Part shown: one piece after another, positions 16,265-25,400 of the stretch
Numbering within the stretch: position 1 is the first letter of the stretch
Layout of the letters: every line of letters begins with the position of its first letter
Assembly: GCA_934130975.1 (NCBI GenBank)
Contig: CAKOYU010000002.1
Location: 1-64,000, forward strand
Source of the DNA: an uncultured Clostridia bacterium
Lineage (GTDB): Bacteria; Bacillota; Clostridia; TANB77; CAG-508
Direction: 5' to 3'
DNA: 64,000 nt
Program-made: the position numbers and the translations under genes
The notes under the pieces: generated by a model
Told to the model about the DNA's origin: nothing
What the model saw: the letters and a program-made list of their open reading frames with translations, nothing else
The model's database searches: none

Positions 16265-18016
16265 ATGGAGAAAGATATGGTAACTTTAACGATTGATGGA
16301 GTTGAGATAAAAGTACCAAAAGGAACGACGATATTAGAGGCTGCAAAGCAGGCAGGAATAGATATTCCGACTTTATGCTTTTTAAAAGAGATTAATGAAG
16401 TTGGAGATTGCAGAATGTGTATTGTTGAAGTGGAAGGAAGAAAGGGCTTTGCTACATCTTGTATTCAGAATGTTGAAGATGGTATGATTGTTCACACACA
16501 TACACCTAATGTACTTGAAGCTAGACATGTGATTTTAGATTTAATTATATCTAATCATGCTAAGGATTGTTTAACTTGTACACGTTCTGGGAATTGCGAG
16601 TTGCAGACATTGGCTGTTAAGTTTAATGTGTTGAATGTTGAATTTCCAGGAGAGATGACTAAACATAAAGTTGACGATTTGTCTCCGTCTATTGTTAGGG
16701 ATTTTAATAAATGTATATTGTGCAGAAGATGTGTTGCTGCATGTAAAAATGTACAAAAAATTGGAGCAATTGATTGTATAAATCGTGGATTTGAGTCTTG
16801 TATTTCTACTGTTGGTGATCATAGTTTAAATGATGTCAATTGCACTAATTGTGGGCAATGTATACAGGCTTGTCCTACAGGTGCTTTGCATGAAAAGGAG
16901 ACTATAAATGATGTTTGGGTAAAACTAAAAGATCCAGAGGCATATGTCGTAGTTCAAACTGCGCCTGCTGTAAGGGTTGCTTTAGGTGAAGAGTTTGGTA
17001 TGCAAATTGGTACTAATGTGACAGGAAAGATGGTTACTGCTTTGAAAAGGCTTGGATTTAATAAAGTTTTTGACACAAATACAGGAGCTGATTTTACGAT
17101 AATGGAAGAGGCTCATGAGTTTATAGACAGATTAACTCAAAATGATAATTTGCCAATGATAACTTCCTGCTCACCTGGATGGGTAAAATACATAGAAATG
17201 AATTATCCAGAACTATTGCCACATCTATCAACATGTAAATCCCCGCATCAAATGTTTGGGGCGTTGGTAAAAACATATTTTGCTAAAAAGGAAGGAATTG
17301 ATCCAGAAAAAATATATATGGTTTCAGTTATGCCATGTATCGCTAAAAAGTTCGAAAGACAAAGAGCTGAAATGAAAAATAATGGATTATATGATGTTGA
17401 TAATGTAATTACAACTAGGGAACTTTCTAGAATGATAAAACAAGCTAACATTGAATTTGAAAAGCTAGAAGATAGCGAGTTTGACGATCCAATGGGTGAA
17501 GCAACTGGAGCTGCGGCAATTTTTGGGACTACGGGTGGCGTAATGGAGGCTGCGCTAAGAACAGCTCAAGATACGTTGACAGGAAAAAGCTTAGAGAAAA
17601 TTGATTTTGAACAAGTTAGAGGCGGAGATGGTATAAAAAGAGCTACAGTTAATGTTGGCGGAAAAGATATCAAAGTTGTTGCTGTAAGTGGATTAGCAAA
17701 TGCACAAAAAATCATGGAAGAAATTAAATCTGGAAAGGCAGACTATCAATTTGTAGAAATAATGGCATGCCCAGGAGGCTGTGTAATGGGTGGCGGTCAA
17801 CCAATTAAAAATTCAAAAATTAGAAGAGAGGTTGATGTTCGAAAGCTTAGAGCTGATGCATTGTACTCTATAGATGAAAAGAGTATGATTAGAAAATCAC
17901 ACGAAAATCCTATTGTTAAAAAGATTTATGAGGAATATCTAGAGGCACCAGGAAGCTATAGAGCGCATAAGTTGCTACATACGCATTATGTTGAAAGAGA
18001 AAAGTATAATATATAA
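16265..18016 (+). CDS. hydA: [FeFe] hydrogenase catalytic subunit HydA
   Basis: A 583-residue group A [FeFe] hydrogenase. In order: a plant-type [2Fe-2S] domain (LCFLKEINEVGDCRMC...C, about residues 35-75); a His-ligated [4Fe-4S] site (HAKDCLTCTRSGNC, about 98-112); two [4Fe-4S] ferredoxin sites (CILCRRCVAAC about 150, CTNCGQCIQACP about 193); and the H-cluster motifs TSCSPGWVKYIE (about 300), MPCIAKKFE (about 356) and ACPGGCVMGGGQP (about 500). All H-cluster cysteines are present, so it should be active. It makes or oxidises H2 with the HydB and HydC partners encoded upstream. AAAGGAGG precedes the ATG at 16265; the in-frame repeat-derived extension upstream is rejected. The maturases HydE, HydF and HydG are not in the window. 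Confidence 0.95.
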   Translation: MEKDMVTLTIDGVEIKVPKGTTILEAAKQAGIDIPTLCFLKEINEVGDCRMCIVEVEGRKGFATSCIQNVEDGMIVHTHTPNVLEARHVILDLIISNHAKDCLTCTRSGNCELQTLAVKFNVLNVEFPGEMTKHKVDDLSPSIVRDFNKCILCRRCVAACKNVQKIGAIDCINRGFESCISTVGDHSLNDVNCTNCGQCIQACPTGALHEKETINDVWVKLKDPEAYVVVQTAPAVRVALGEEFGMQIGTNVTGKMVTALKRLGFNKVFDTNTGADFTIMEEAHEFIDRLTQNDNLPMITSCSPGWVKYIEMNYPELLPHLSTCKSPHQMFGALVKTYFAKKEGIDPEKIYMVSVMPCIAKKFERQRAEMKNNGLYDVDNVITTRELSRMIKQANIEFEKLEDSEFDDPMGEATGAAAIFGTTGGVMEAALRTAQDTLTGKSLEKIDFEQVRGGDGIKRATVNVGGKDIKVVAVSGLANAQKIMEEIKSGKADYQFVEIMACPGGCVMGGGQPIKNSKIRREVDVRKLRADALYSIDEKSMIRKSHENPIVKKIYEEYLEAPGSYRAHKLLHTHYVEREKYNI

Positions 18017-18047
18017 GTATGAGTGGGTTGGAAGCAAAATGAAATAA

Positions 18048-18155
18048 GTGAGCAAAACAGAACCATTCTTTGGGACAAAAAAGTACCAGTCTTGTGAGCA
18101 AAACAGAACCGGTCCCAAATGTGCAGTGAGCAAAACAGAACCGGCACATAATGTA
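18048..18155 (+). repeat. Interspersed repeat, locus 8 (4 units)
   Basis: Units ...GAACCATTCTTTGGG, ...GTACCAGTCTTGTGAG, ...GAACCGGTCCCAAATG and ...GAACCGGCACATAATG. It ends 20 bp before the -35 box of the next gene. Confidence 0.9.
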
Positions 18156-18174
18156 TAAAAAATTAAAAATAGAT

Positions 18175-18203
18175 TTGAAAATATAAAATGAATGTGATAG
18201 AAT
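18175..18203 (+). promoter_or_regulatory. sigma-A-type promoter of the 142-aa gene
   Basis: TTGAAA (18175-18180), 17-bp spacer, TAGAAT (18198-18203). Confidence 0.55.
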
Positions 18204-18240
18204 AACGATTAATAAGTTATAAAGAAAGGATTGTAGAAAA

Positions 18241-18669
18241 ATGGAAGTAAATGAAGAAAAAAGAAACAAATTTATGGAATATGCAGGAAAGAGAGTAAAT
18301 AACGTATTACATGATATGCAAATATTAGAACCAATGGCTAGAAGCAATGCATATGATTTTACTAAAGAAGATGTAGAGGAAATGTTTAGCGCTATGCAAG
18401 AGACTTTAAATGATGTTAAAACAGAGTTTAACAAGAAGTTTGAAGAGAAAGCTAGAGCTGAAAAGAAAGTCTTTTCTTTTGGAATGGGAACAGCTACTAA
18501 AAAAGTTGAAGAAGTAAGCAAGGAAAATACTAATAATTACGAAGAGGTTGAACAATTAATGAACGATAATATCGAAGAAGAAAATGAAATTGCTGATGAA
18601 ATAACAACAGCACAAGAAGAAGCAACAACAGCAGCAACAGCAACAATTTCAGCAGATATGCCATTTTAA
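18241..18669 (+). CDS. Hypothetical acidic, helical protein
   Basis: I do not recognise this 142-residue protein. The first 90 residues look helical and heptad-like (EKRNKFMEYAGKRVNNVLHDMQ, VEEMFSAMQETLNDVKTEFNKKFEEKA). The C-terminal third is low-complexity and rich in Glu, Ala and Thr. No signal sequence or membrane segment is seen, so it is probably cytoplasmic. It has its own promoter and is followed by a strong terminator, so it is a single-gene unit between the hydrogenase operon and the surface-protein genes. Confidence 0.7.
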   Translation: MEVNEEKRNKFMEYAGKRVNNVLHDMQILEPMARSNAYDFTKEDVEEMFSAMQETLNDVKTEFNKKFEEKARAEKKVFSFGMGTATKKVEEVSKENTNNYEEVEQLMNDNIEEENEIADEITTAQEEATTAATATISADMPF

Positions 18670-18701
18670 GTAGTTTACAATTTATATATATGTTTAATAA
18701 A

Positions 18702-18773
18702 TATATTAATATATCACTAAATTATACTATAAATATATAGTAGGAAGTATAATACTTAGTGATATATTTTTTG
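18702..18773 (+). terminator. Terminator of the 142-aa gene
   Basis: A long imperfect stem: AATATATCACTAA...AGTATAA paired with TTATACT...TTAGTGATATATT, then a T run. Confidence 0.75.
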
Positions 18774-18810
18774 TTATAAATAACCGATTAAAGAAAGCAA
18801 AAAATGAAAA

Positions 18811-18898
18811 ATGCGCAAAAAAGAACCAGTCTTGTGAGCAAAACAGAACCGGTCCCAAATGCGCAGTGAGCAAAACAGAACCGGTACATAATGTGCAA
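18811..18898 (+). repeat. Interspersed repeat, locus 9 (3 units)
   Basis: Units ...GAACCAGTCTTGTGAG, ...GAACCGGTCCCAAATGCGCAG and ...GAACCGGTACATAATG, followed at once by the 11-bp direct repeats at 18901. Confidence 0.9.
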
Positions 18899-18900
18899 AA

Positions 18901-18933
18901 AATGTAACAAAAATGTAACACAAATGTAATATT
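18901..18933 (+). promoter_or_regulatory. Three 11-bp direct repeats, operator-like
   Basis: AATGTAACAAA, AATGTAACACA and AATGTAATATT stand in exact 11-bp phase and end 18 bp before the -35 box of the surface-protein gene. The same motif in the same phase occurs at 20421. Confidence 0.6.
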
Positions 18934-18951
18934 ATTATTAGGAGAAAATTG

Positions 18952-18980
18952 TTGACAAACGAAAAAATAGATAGTAAAAT
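18952..18980 (+). promoter_or_regulatory. sigma-A-type promoter of the 396-aa surface protein
   Basis: TTGACA (18952-18957), 17-bp spacer, TAAAAT (18975-18980). Confidence 0.7.
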
Positions 18981-19049
18981 GAAAGAGAATTGAAAATAAG
19001 AGTGAATAAAGAAGAAAAAAGAAACAAGAGAGATGAAAGGGAGAAAGAA

Positions 19050-20240
19050 ATGAAGGGTAGTAATAAGAATAGAGAAAAAACAAAATCAGAAATGAATGCA
19101 ATGTTTTTTATAATATTAATTGCTTTAGTTATGTTTATAATATCAACATATGCGTGGTTCTCAACACAAAAGAACGTATCAATTACGAACTTGACTGGTA
19201 CTGTAGAAGTTGCAGAAGGTTTGGAAATTTCACTTGATGGAAACACATGGTCAAATGGAATTGTTTTAGGAGATGAAGAAGGGCAATTAAGTATTATTGA
19301 TGATGCTTATTCAGGACATCACAATATTTCTCCAAGCGAAATGTTGCCAGTATCTACATTAGGTCTTGCTACTGGTGGACAAACTGATTTAAAATTATTA
19401 AGAGGTAAAATAACAAATTCAAAAGAATTGAGCGAAATCAAAACTATGAATGAATCTGAAACAACTGCGTCTAGTGCAACTTATCCAGGGTATTTTGCTT
19501 TTGATGTATTTTTAAAGAATTCATCAAAAACTGATGGGCAAGATGATGTGTTACAGTTAAATTATGATTCTTCATTAGAAATTTTAGAGGCTGAAAAAAG
19601 CTCTACAGGATTACAAAATACAGCTAGAGTTGCATTTGCTAAGTATAATGGGACATCAGACGTAATGGCTGATCAAGCAACAATTCTTAAAGAAACTGCA
19701 GGAATTGGTGTTAGTGCGCCAACACCTAATATTACTGATGTTGCAATTTGGGAGCCAAATGCAGGTGATCACGTTCAATACATAGTTGATAATAATAATA
19801 AAATAACATGGTCTGAACCAGAAAAAAGTGCATATGAAACAAAATTACTTGATGGAACAGGTAGAAAAGGTTTTGATTTAACAACAAAAATGCCTACATA
19901 CGCATTGAAAGAGAGCTCTGTAGGAAATACAATACCTGATATTTATAAATGGGATGGTTCAGAAACAAATCTTCAAAAACAAATGACTTTACAAACAACA
20001 AAGAAATCAGATAGCGATTATACAATTAAAGAGGGTGTTCAAAACTTAGTAAGTACAAGTGATGGAACATCAACATTTGGAATTACTCCAAATAAAATTT
20101 GTAGATTAAGAATATATTTATGGCTAGAAGGACAAGATGTTGACTGTATTAACTATGCTTCACATGGTGGAGGAATAAAAGTTAATATTGGATTAGTAAA
20201 AGGATCTACAGTTGGTTCAACAGAAGCACCAGGAGAATAA
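19050..20240 (+). CDS. Exported surface protein with signal anchor, TasA/camelysin-like N-terminus
   Basis: A 396-residue protein with a basic N-terminal stretch and a hydrophobic helix (about residues 18-38, FFIILIALVMFIISTYAWF). The next stretch, STQKNVSITNLTGTVEVAEGLEISLDG, resembles the start of TasA/camelysin-type secreted fibre proteins, which begin beta structure right after the signal. The rest is Thr/Ser/Asn-rich and looks beta-stranded, with no anchoring motif (no LPxTG or SLH). The ATG at 19050 has AAAGGGAG upstream; the in-frame TTG at 18990 lies only about 10 bp after the -10 box and has no ribosome binding site. It has its own terminator. Probably extracellular; the exact family is uncertain. 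Confidence 0.6.
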   Translation: MKGSNKNREKTKSEMNAMFFIILIALVMFIISTYAWFSTQKNVSITNLTGTVEVAEGLEISLDGNTWSNGIVLGDEEGQLSIIDDAYSGHHNISPSEMLPVSTLGLATGGQTDLKLLRGKITNSKELSEIKTMNESETTASSATYPGYFAFDVFLKNSSKTDGQDDVLQLNYDSSLEILEAEKSSTGLQNTARVAFAKYNGTSDVMADQATILKETAGIGVSAPTPNITDVAIWEPNAGDHVQYIVDNNNKITWSEPEKSAYETKLLDGTGRKGFDLTTKMPTYALKESSVGNTIPDIYKWDGSETNLQKQMTLQTTKKSDSDYTIKEGVQNLVSTSDGTSTFGITPNKICRLRIYLWLEGQDVDCINYASHGGGIKVNIGLVKGSTVGSTEAPGE

Positions 20241-20268
20241 AATTTATAAGGATAAATATATATAAAAT

Positions 20269-20303
20269 AAAAATAGCAAGATTGCTGGTCTTGCTATTTT
20301 TGT
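20269..20303 (+). terminator. Terminator of the surface protein gene
   Basis: AAAAATAGCAAG / CTTGCTATTTTTG stem with a 9-nt loop. Confidence 0.85.
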
Positions 20304-20310
20304 TTGAGAA

Positions 20311-20424
20311 AGTGCGCAAAACAGAACCAGTCTTGGAACAAAAAAGAACCATTCTTGTGCACAAAACAGAACCGGTCCCAAATGTGCAGTGAGCAAAACA
20401 GAACCGGTCCCAAATGTGCAAATG
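20311..20424 (+). repeat. Interspersed repeat, locus 10 (4 units)
   Basis: Units ...GAACCAGTCTTGG, ...GAACCATTCTTGTG, ...GAACCGGTCCCAAATGTGCAG and ...GAACCGGTCCCAAATG. This is the last member; none is seen in the remaining 43 kb. Confidence 0.9.
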
Positions 20425-20453
20425 TAATATAATTGTAACACAATTGTAACATA
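20421..20453 (+). promoter_or_regulatory. Three 11-bp direct repeats, operator-like (second site)
   Basis: AATGTAATATA, ATTGTAACACA and ATTGTAACATA stand in 11-bp phase, 7 bp from the -35 box of the 518-aa gene. The motif matches the site at 18901. Confidence 0.6.
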
Positions 20454-20460
20454 AAATAGC

Positions 20461-20489
20461 TTGAGATTAAGTGGAAAATGATGTATAAT
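20461..20489 (+). promoter_or_regulatory. sigma-A-type promoter of the 518-aa gene
   Basis: TTGAGA (20461-20466), 17-bp spacer, TATAAT (20484-20489). Confidence 0.7.
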
Positions 20490-20527
20490 TAAAAAAAGAC
20501 GATAAATACAAAAGACAGGAGGTTAAG

Positions 20528-22084
20528 ATGGCTGAAAAGTTTTTAAAGAGTACAGATGATGCAAGTTTAAAAAAGAAAAAGAGAAAAAAGGCTACTGATG
20601 ATGATGAGCTAATTGATAATGTATATAAAATGAATTTTGAGCAAGATGATCTTGACCTTACTAGTCGAAAGGTTAAAGAGCTACAGGATACTCAAATGCA
20701 AATGCAGGAGGCTTTATTAAGTTTACAGAATGCTCAGCAGAACTTAGAAGAAAATGATAGTTCACAAGTAGCTTTAAAGGAACAAAGCGTTTTACAACAA
20801 GAACAGCAAGAGCAAGTGGATGGCGAGATTGAACTAGAGACTAAAAGTGCTAAAAAAACAGCTAATTCTAGAAAGAAAAGTAATAAAAATATTATAAAAG
20901 TTGTAGATGATGATGAAGATGATGATATTGATGATATATTTGGAAATGTAAATAAATGGCTTACTGATGATGATTTAGAAGAGACAATAAAAGAACAAAA
21001 GAGTAAAACAAGAAAAAAGAGATTAACTAAAATTGAAGAAGGTATAAAGAGTAGTAAAAAGTCTAAAACTGCTAAGGCGTCAACTACTAAGAGTACTAAG
21101 AGACGTACTAAAAAACAAATTGAAGAAGAGCAAGCGATAAATAATATTGCTGATTTTGCAAACGTAACAAACACAATAAATACAACAAGCGCAACAGGTA
21201 CAACAAACACAGACAATATGGCAATGAACCAAGCTCAAACAAGTCAAGCTCAAATGAGCCGAATGGGCCAAACGAGCCAAGATGATGCTCAAGGTGAAAT
21301 AAAGATTCATGCAGAAAATGATGTAACAGAAATATTATTAAGGCATAATCAATACAAAATAGAGTTACAAAAACTAGAATACAATATATACACAGAGAAA
21401 AATGAGACTTCATACATAATTGTTAGAGATTCTGGTTTAAGGATTGCTTCTGGAAATGATTACTTATTTTTACAAAAACAAGGCGAGGATTACGAGGTTA
21501 CCACAAACCAAGATTTTAAAATAAATTATGTTATTGATAATTTGGCTAGAAGGGATAATACTGTAAACTTTAAACTTACAAATTTAACTCAAATAGTTGC
21601 TGATGAAAATGGTTTAGTATTTGAAATTGATGAAGAAAAAGTTATAGAAAATAACCTAGAAGACAATCACACCCTTGTTATTTCTGAGGAAGATGGAAAG
21701 GTTTATTTGCCATACACCAAAGAAGATGTAAAAAATGAAGTTTTGCAGAACAAAGGTAGTAAAATTTCTGATGTTATTGAAGATAAATACATAATGCCTT
21801 TGGATAAATATAAAAATTCAATTAGAGCTAGATTTAGAGAAGGCTATAATTTGATGTATAAAAGAGAAGGAAAGTCTAAAAGAAGTGCAATTATGCTAGG
21901 AATTGAGTTGATGTTTGAAACTAACTTACATCCTGCAATAATTTCGGCTTGTAAAAATTTACAAGAATTAGATATTTATTTAGATTGCCTAGAAGATAAT
22001 GAATTAGAAAAGTTCTCATGTTTTAAAATAATATATAAAAGTTTACCAACTCTTAGAAAGAAAGCTAAATATCAAGAGTTTTAA
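20528..22084 (+). CDS. Hypothetical two-part protein: charged low-complexity N-half, globular C-half
   Basis: I do not recognise this 518-residue protein. Residues 1-120 are charged and coiled-coil-like (KVKELQDTQMQMQEALLSLQNAQQNL). Residues 120-260 are low-complexity: alternating acidic patches (DDDEDDDIDDIF), Lys/Arg-Ser/Thr runs and a Thr/Asn/Gln-rich linker. From about 265 a globular part begins with beta-rich sequence (EILLRHNQYKIELQKLEYNIY...YIIVRDSGLRIASGNDYLFL) and ends in a helical domain (SIRARFREGYNLMYKREGKSKRSAIMLGIELMFET...LEKFSCFKIIYKSLPTLRKKAKYQEF). No signal or membrane helix is seen. AGGAGG precedes the ATG. The shared 11-bp-phased upstream repeats tie it to the surface-protein gene before it, so a role in surface-layer expression or assembly is possible but unproven. 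Confidence 0.7.
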   Translation: MAEKFLKSTDDASLKKKKRKKATDDDELIDNVYKMNFEQDDLDLTSRKVKELQDTQMQMQEALLSLQNAQQNLEENDSSQVALKEQSVLQQEQQEQVDGEIELETKSAKKTANSRKKSNKNIIKVVDDDEDDDIDDIFGNVNKWLTDDDLEETIKEQKSKTRKKRLTKIEEGIKSSKKSKTAKASTTKSTKRRTKKQIEEEQAINNIADFANVTNTINTTSATGTTNTDNMAMNQAQTSQAQMSRMGQTSQDDAQGEIKIHAENDVTEILLRHNQYKIELQKLEYNIYTEKNETSYIIVRDSGLRIASGNDYLFLQKQGEDYEVTTNQDFKINYVIDNLARRDNTVNFKLTNLTQIVADENGLVFEIDEEKVIENNLEDNHTLVISEEDGKVYLPYTKEDVKNEVLQNKGSKISDVIEDKYIMPLDKYKNSIRARFREGYNLMYKREGKSKRSAIMLGIELMFETNLHPAIISACKNLQELDIYLDCLEDNELEKFSCFKIIYKSLPTLRKKAKYQEF

Positions 22085-22087
22085 GAG

Positions 22088-22135
22088 GAAAAGAAGCAAG
22101 ATGCTTATTAGAAATAAGTATTTTGCTTCTTTTTG
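22088..22135 (+). terminator. Terminator of the 518-aa gene
   Basis: AAGAAGCAA...CTTA / TAAG...TTGCTTCTT imperfect stem followed by TTTTT. Confidence 0.75.
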
Positions 22136-22268
22136 CTATCAAACCAACAGACAAAAATACATAAAAAGACAACATAAACAACACAAAAAACGATAAAAAC
22201 TTCCAAAATCAGTCAAAAAATGAGTGAAAAAATTGCAAAAAAACATAAGAAAAAACATAAGAAAAAAG

Positions 22269-22293
22269 TGCCAAAAATGGCATAAATTTTTTT
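22269..22293 (+). terminator. Hairpin with T run upstream of giant gene 1
   Basis: TGCCA-AAAA-TGGCA followed by TAAATTTTTTT. It lies 32 bp before the giant-gene promoter and may act as a second terminator. A similar hairpin stands at the same place before giant gene 2. Confidence 0.45.
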
Positions 22294-22324
22294 GAAAAAA
22301 AGCCTAAAAAAACCTCGAAAAATG

Positions 22325-22353
22325 TTGAAAAAAAATGCTTGTTATGATATAAA
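22325..22353 (+). promoter_or_regulatory. Promoter of giant surface gene 1
   Basis: TTGAAA (22325-22330), 17-bp spacer ending TGTTATGA, TATAAA (22348-22353). It is nearly identical in spacing and sequence to the promoter of giant gene 2 at 47802. Confidence 0.75.
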
Positions 22354-22404
22354 TATAGAGAGAAAATGCAAGTGAAAAATTGCAACAAAAAACGGAGGAA
22401 AATC

Positions 22405-25400
22405 ATGTTAAAAAATAAAATAATTGTTAAAAAAATAAGAAATATATTTATACTATTAATGGCAATAATAATAATGATTGGAGTATATAGAAATATACGA
22501 AATTCCAGGGCAGAAAATGTAATACAAATAGAGATGGAAGTGGCAGATAAAAATAAGCTACTGGAAAACCAGACTATAACTGTTGATGCAACAGAAACAA
22601 AAGATGGAAACTTTCTAGTAGAATTGCCAACATCTGTAAACGAAAATATAGTAACTAAATATTATACTGCTGATGGTGCAGAAGTAACTATGACTGATGA
22701 CGAATCTGATAAAACACTAAGGTTGACAGAAACAGAAGTAGCAAATAAGAAAATCGAAGTTGAAACAGATTATGATACAGAAGAAGTTATGACAGTAGAT
22801 CAACAAAAAGAATTATTCTACAACAAAGAGATAAGAAAACCAGCAGACGAAAATGGAAATGGCGAAGGAGATGTAATTGCAACTGGATATATGCCATTAG
22901 ATGCTAAAGCAGAAATTAATGAGATAGATTTAGCAACATTAACTGCTGTAAAAATACCAAATGAAAAACAAACAAAGAAAAAAGCATATGAGGTTTCTAT
23001 ATATCAAGAGGTAGCTAAACAAAATGATGAAGAAAACAATACAAATACAACTGTAATAGAAGAGCAAGCAGAAACTGAAACAAAAGCTACAACTGAAAAT
23101 ACAAAAGAAACACAAACAATGCAAGAAAATTTAAAAACAGAAGAGCAAACAAACAAAGAAAATGTAGAAACAGAAAGAGTAGAATATGATGCAAGTAAAT
23201 ATTCAGAGACAGTAATAATAAAAACAAGAAATACAGAAGAAAACACAATACCTGCAATCTATAGCATAGAAAATGATACGGCTACAGAAGTTACACAAAC
23301 AATAATAGACGGTGAATACATATATGCAGAATTCGGAAAAAAAGAAAATAAAATAAGCTACATATTAGCAACAGAAAATAAAGCTGAAGAAGATTCTACT
23401 AATAAAGAAGATAATACAACAGGAGATGAACTTACACAAGAGGATATAGACAAAATTCAAGAGGATGCTTATGCGAACTCAAATGAGAATAATATAGCAA
23501 CAATAGCTACAAGTAGCACAGCAGGTATGTTGAAATCTACAGCTGCAGAGGGAGCGCCCGATAGTGCATTTTTAGGTAATAAAAACATACAAAGACAGGA
23601 TATTGAAAATGTATTTTTTACAAGTTCAGCAAATATATCAAGTGCAAAAATTATGTTGGATGGTAAAAACAATACGGGCACTGGAAATAGTACAACAACA
23701 AAAACATGGACGAATTTAGCTGGTGGTACAAATGGAACAGTAATTGGAGGAAGTTTTGGAACTGAATATTTACAACTTGATGGAATTGACGATTGTGTTA
23801 ATTTGGGAAAAATTAGTTTTTCTTCTGGAGTAACGTTGTATGCAACTGTAAAATTTGACTCATACAATTCAAATGGACGAAATGGTGTTTTGGGAAATCC
23901 GGAACGAGGTGGAGCATATCTATCAATTCAAAATGGTAAACCTAGATTTGAAGTATATAGTAAAGAAGCAGGTGAATATATTAGTGTAGTTAGTGATACT
24001 ACTATACAAACAGGAAAAACAGTAAATTTGGCAGGAACATATGATGGAAGTACGCTTATACTTTATGTTGATGGCAAAAAAGTTAAATCTCTATCACAAA
24101 CCGCAACAATTGGTAATACTACAGAAAATACAGTAATGACAATAGGTTGTAATCCTAATGCAACAGCTGCAAATGATTCTTATTCAAAAATGAAAGTTTA
24201 TTCTGTACAAGTATATGATAAAGCTTTAAGCCAAGGGCAAATAGCATTACATAATACCAAATGGGATGTATCAGCATCTGGAGATAATACAGTAGTAGGC
24301 TATTATTACAAGCAAACTACAAATAGTCCTTATAGAATTTATATTACTAGTAATAATACTATATATGCAAATACAAACTCTAAAAATTTATTTGCTTACA
24401 TAGGATCAGGAAGTAAATGTACAGAGGAGACACCAATAACTAATTTGAGTTTTTTGAATACAAGCAAAGTAACTAACATGAATGCGATGTTTAACTATTT
24501 TGGGACAACTGCAATGACGAATTTTAATTTAAGTTCCAATTTTGATACAAGCAATGTAACTGATATGAGTTTTATGTTTAATCATTGCGGAGAACAAAAT
24601 ATGACATCACTAAATTTAGGCAGTAAATTTAATACAAGCAAAGTTACGACAATGAGATGCATGTTTCAAGATTGCGGAGTAAAGACAATGACATCACTAA
24701 AACTTGGAAGTTATTTTGATACAAGCAATGTAACTGATATGAGTTATATGTTTAATTATTGTGGAATAGAAAAATTAACTAGCTTAGATTTAGGCAGTAA
24801 ATTTAATACAAGCAATGTAACTAATATGGGTTATATGTTTTATCAATGTGGAATGACGAAATTAACTAGCTTAAATTTAGGAGATAAATTTGATACCAGC
24901 AAAGTGACAGATATGACTAAAATGTTTGGCTTTTTAGGAAGAGATGCACTTACAGAATTAAGATTAGGCAGTAAATTTACAAAAATTGCAAGCACTAACA
25001 CTGATTTCGCTAGTAACTTAGGAAAAAGCAGTTCAACAAATGATGCATGTAAAATATATGTACCAAGTGAAATATATAAAGACAAACATACATTTAAATT
25101 AGGAGCAGGTTCAAGTTCAACAATTGCATATGCAAGAGGTATATTGGTTGTACCAGACTCAACAAAACCAACTTGGGATAGTAATTTTGCAACAGAAAGC
25201 CAAGGATATTCATCAACAAACAAGACATATCAATTTGTATTAGTAGGACAAGATGAAACGAATTTAAGTGATTCGTCACGATTAAGTACATCTAATGTAA
25301 CAATAAAAGTAGCAGGAAGAGCAGTTACCTCATCAAATTTGGTATTTGGTACTGCGTCAGTAACAAAAGATTCAAGTGGAAATATAGTAAAAAAGAAATT

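Noticed and set aside
6161..20424. The repeated short units as a CRISPR array
   Set aside because: Units are contiguous, degenerate and scattered over ten intergenic sites; there are no uniform unique spacers and no cas genes.
20741..21216. Minus-strand Val/Ser-rich ORF opposite the 518-aa gene
   Set aside because: Antisense of a Lys/Asp/Thr low-complexity region; no start signal and no independent promoter.
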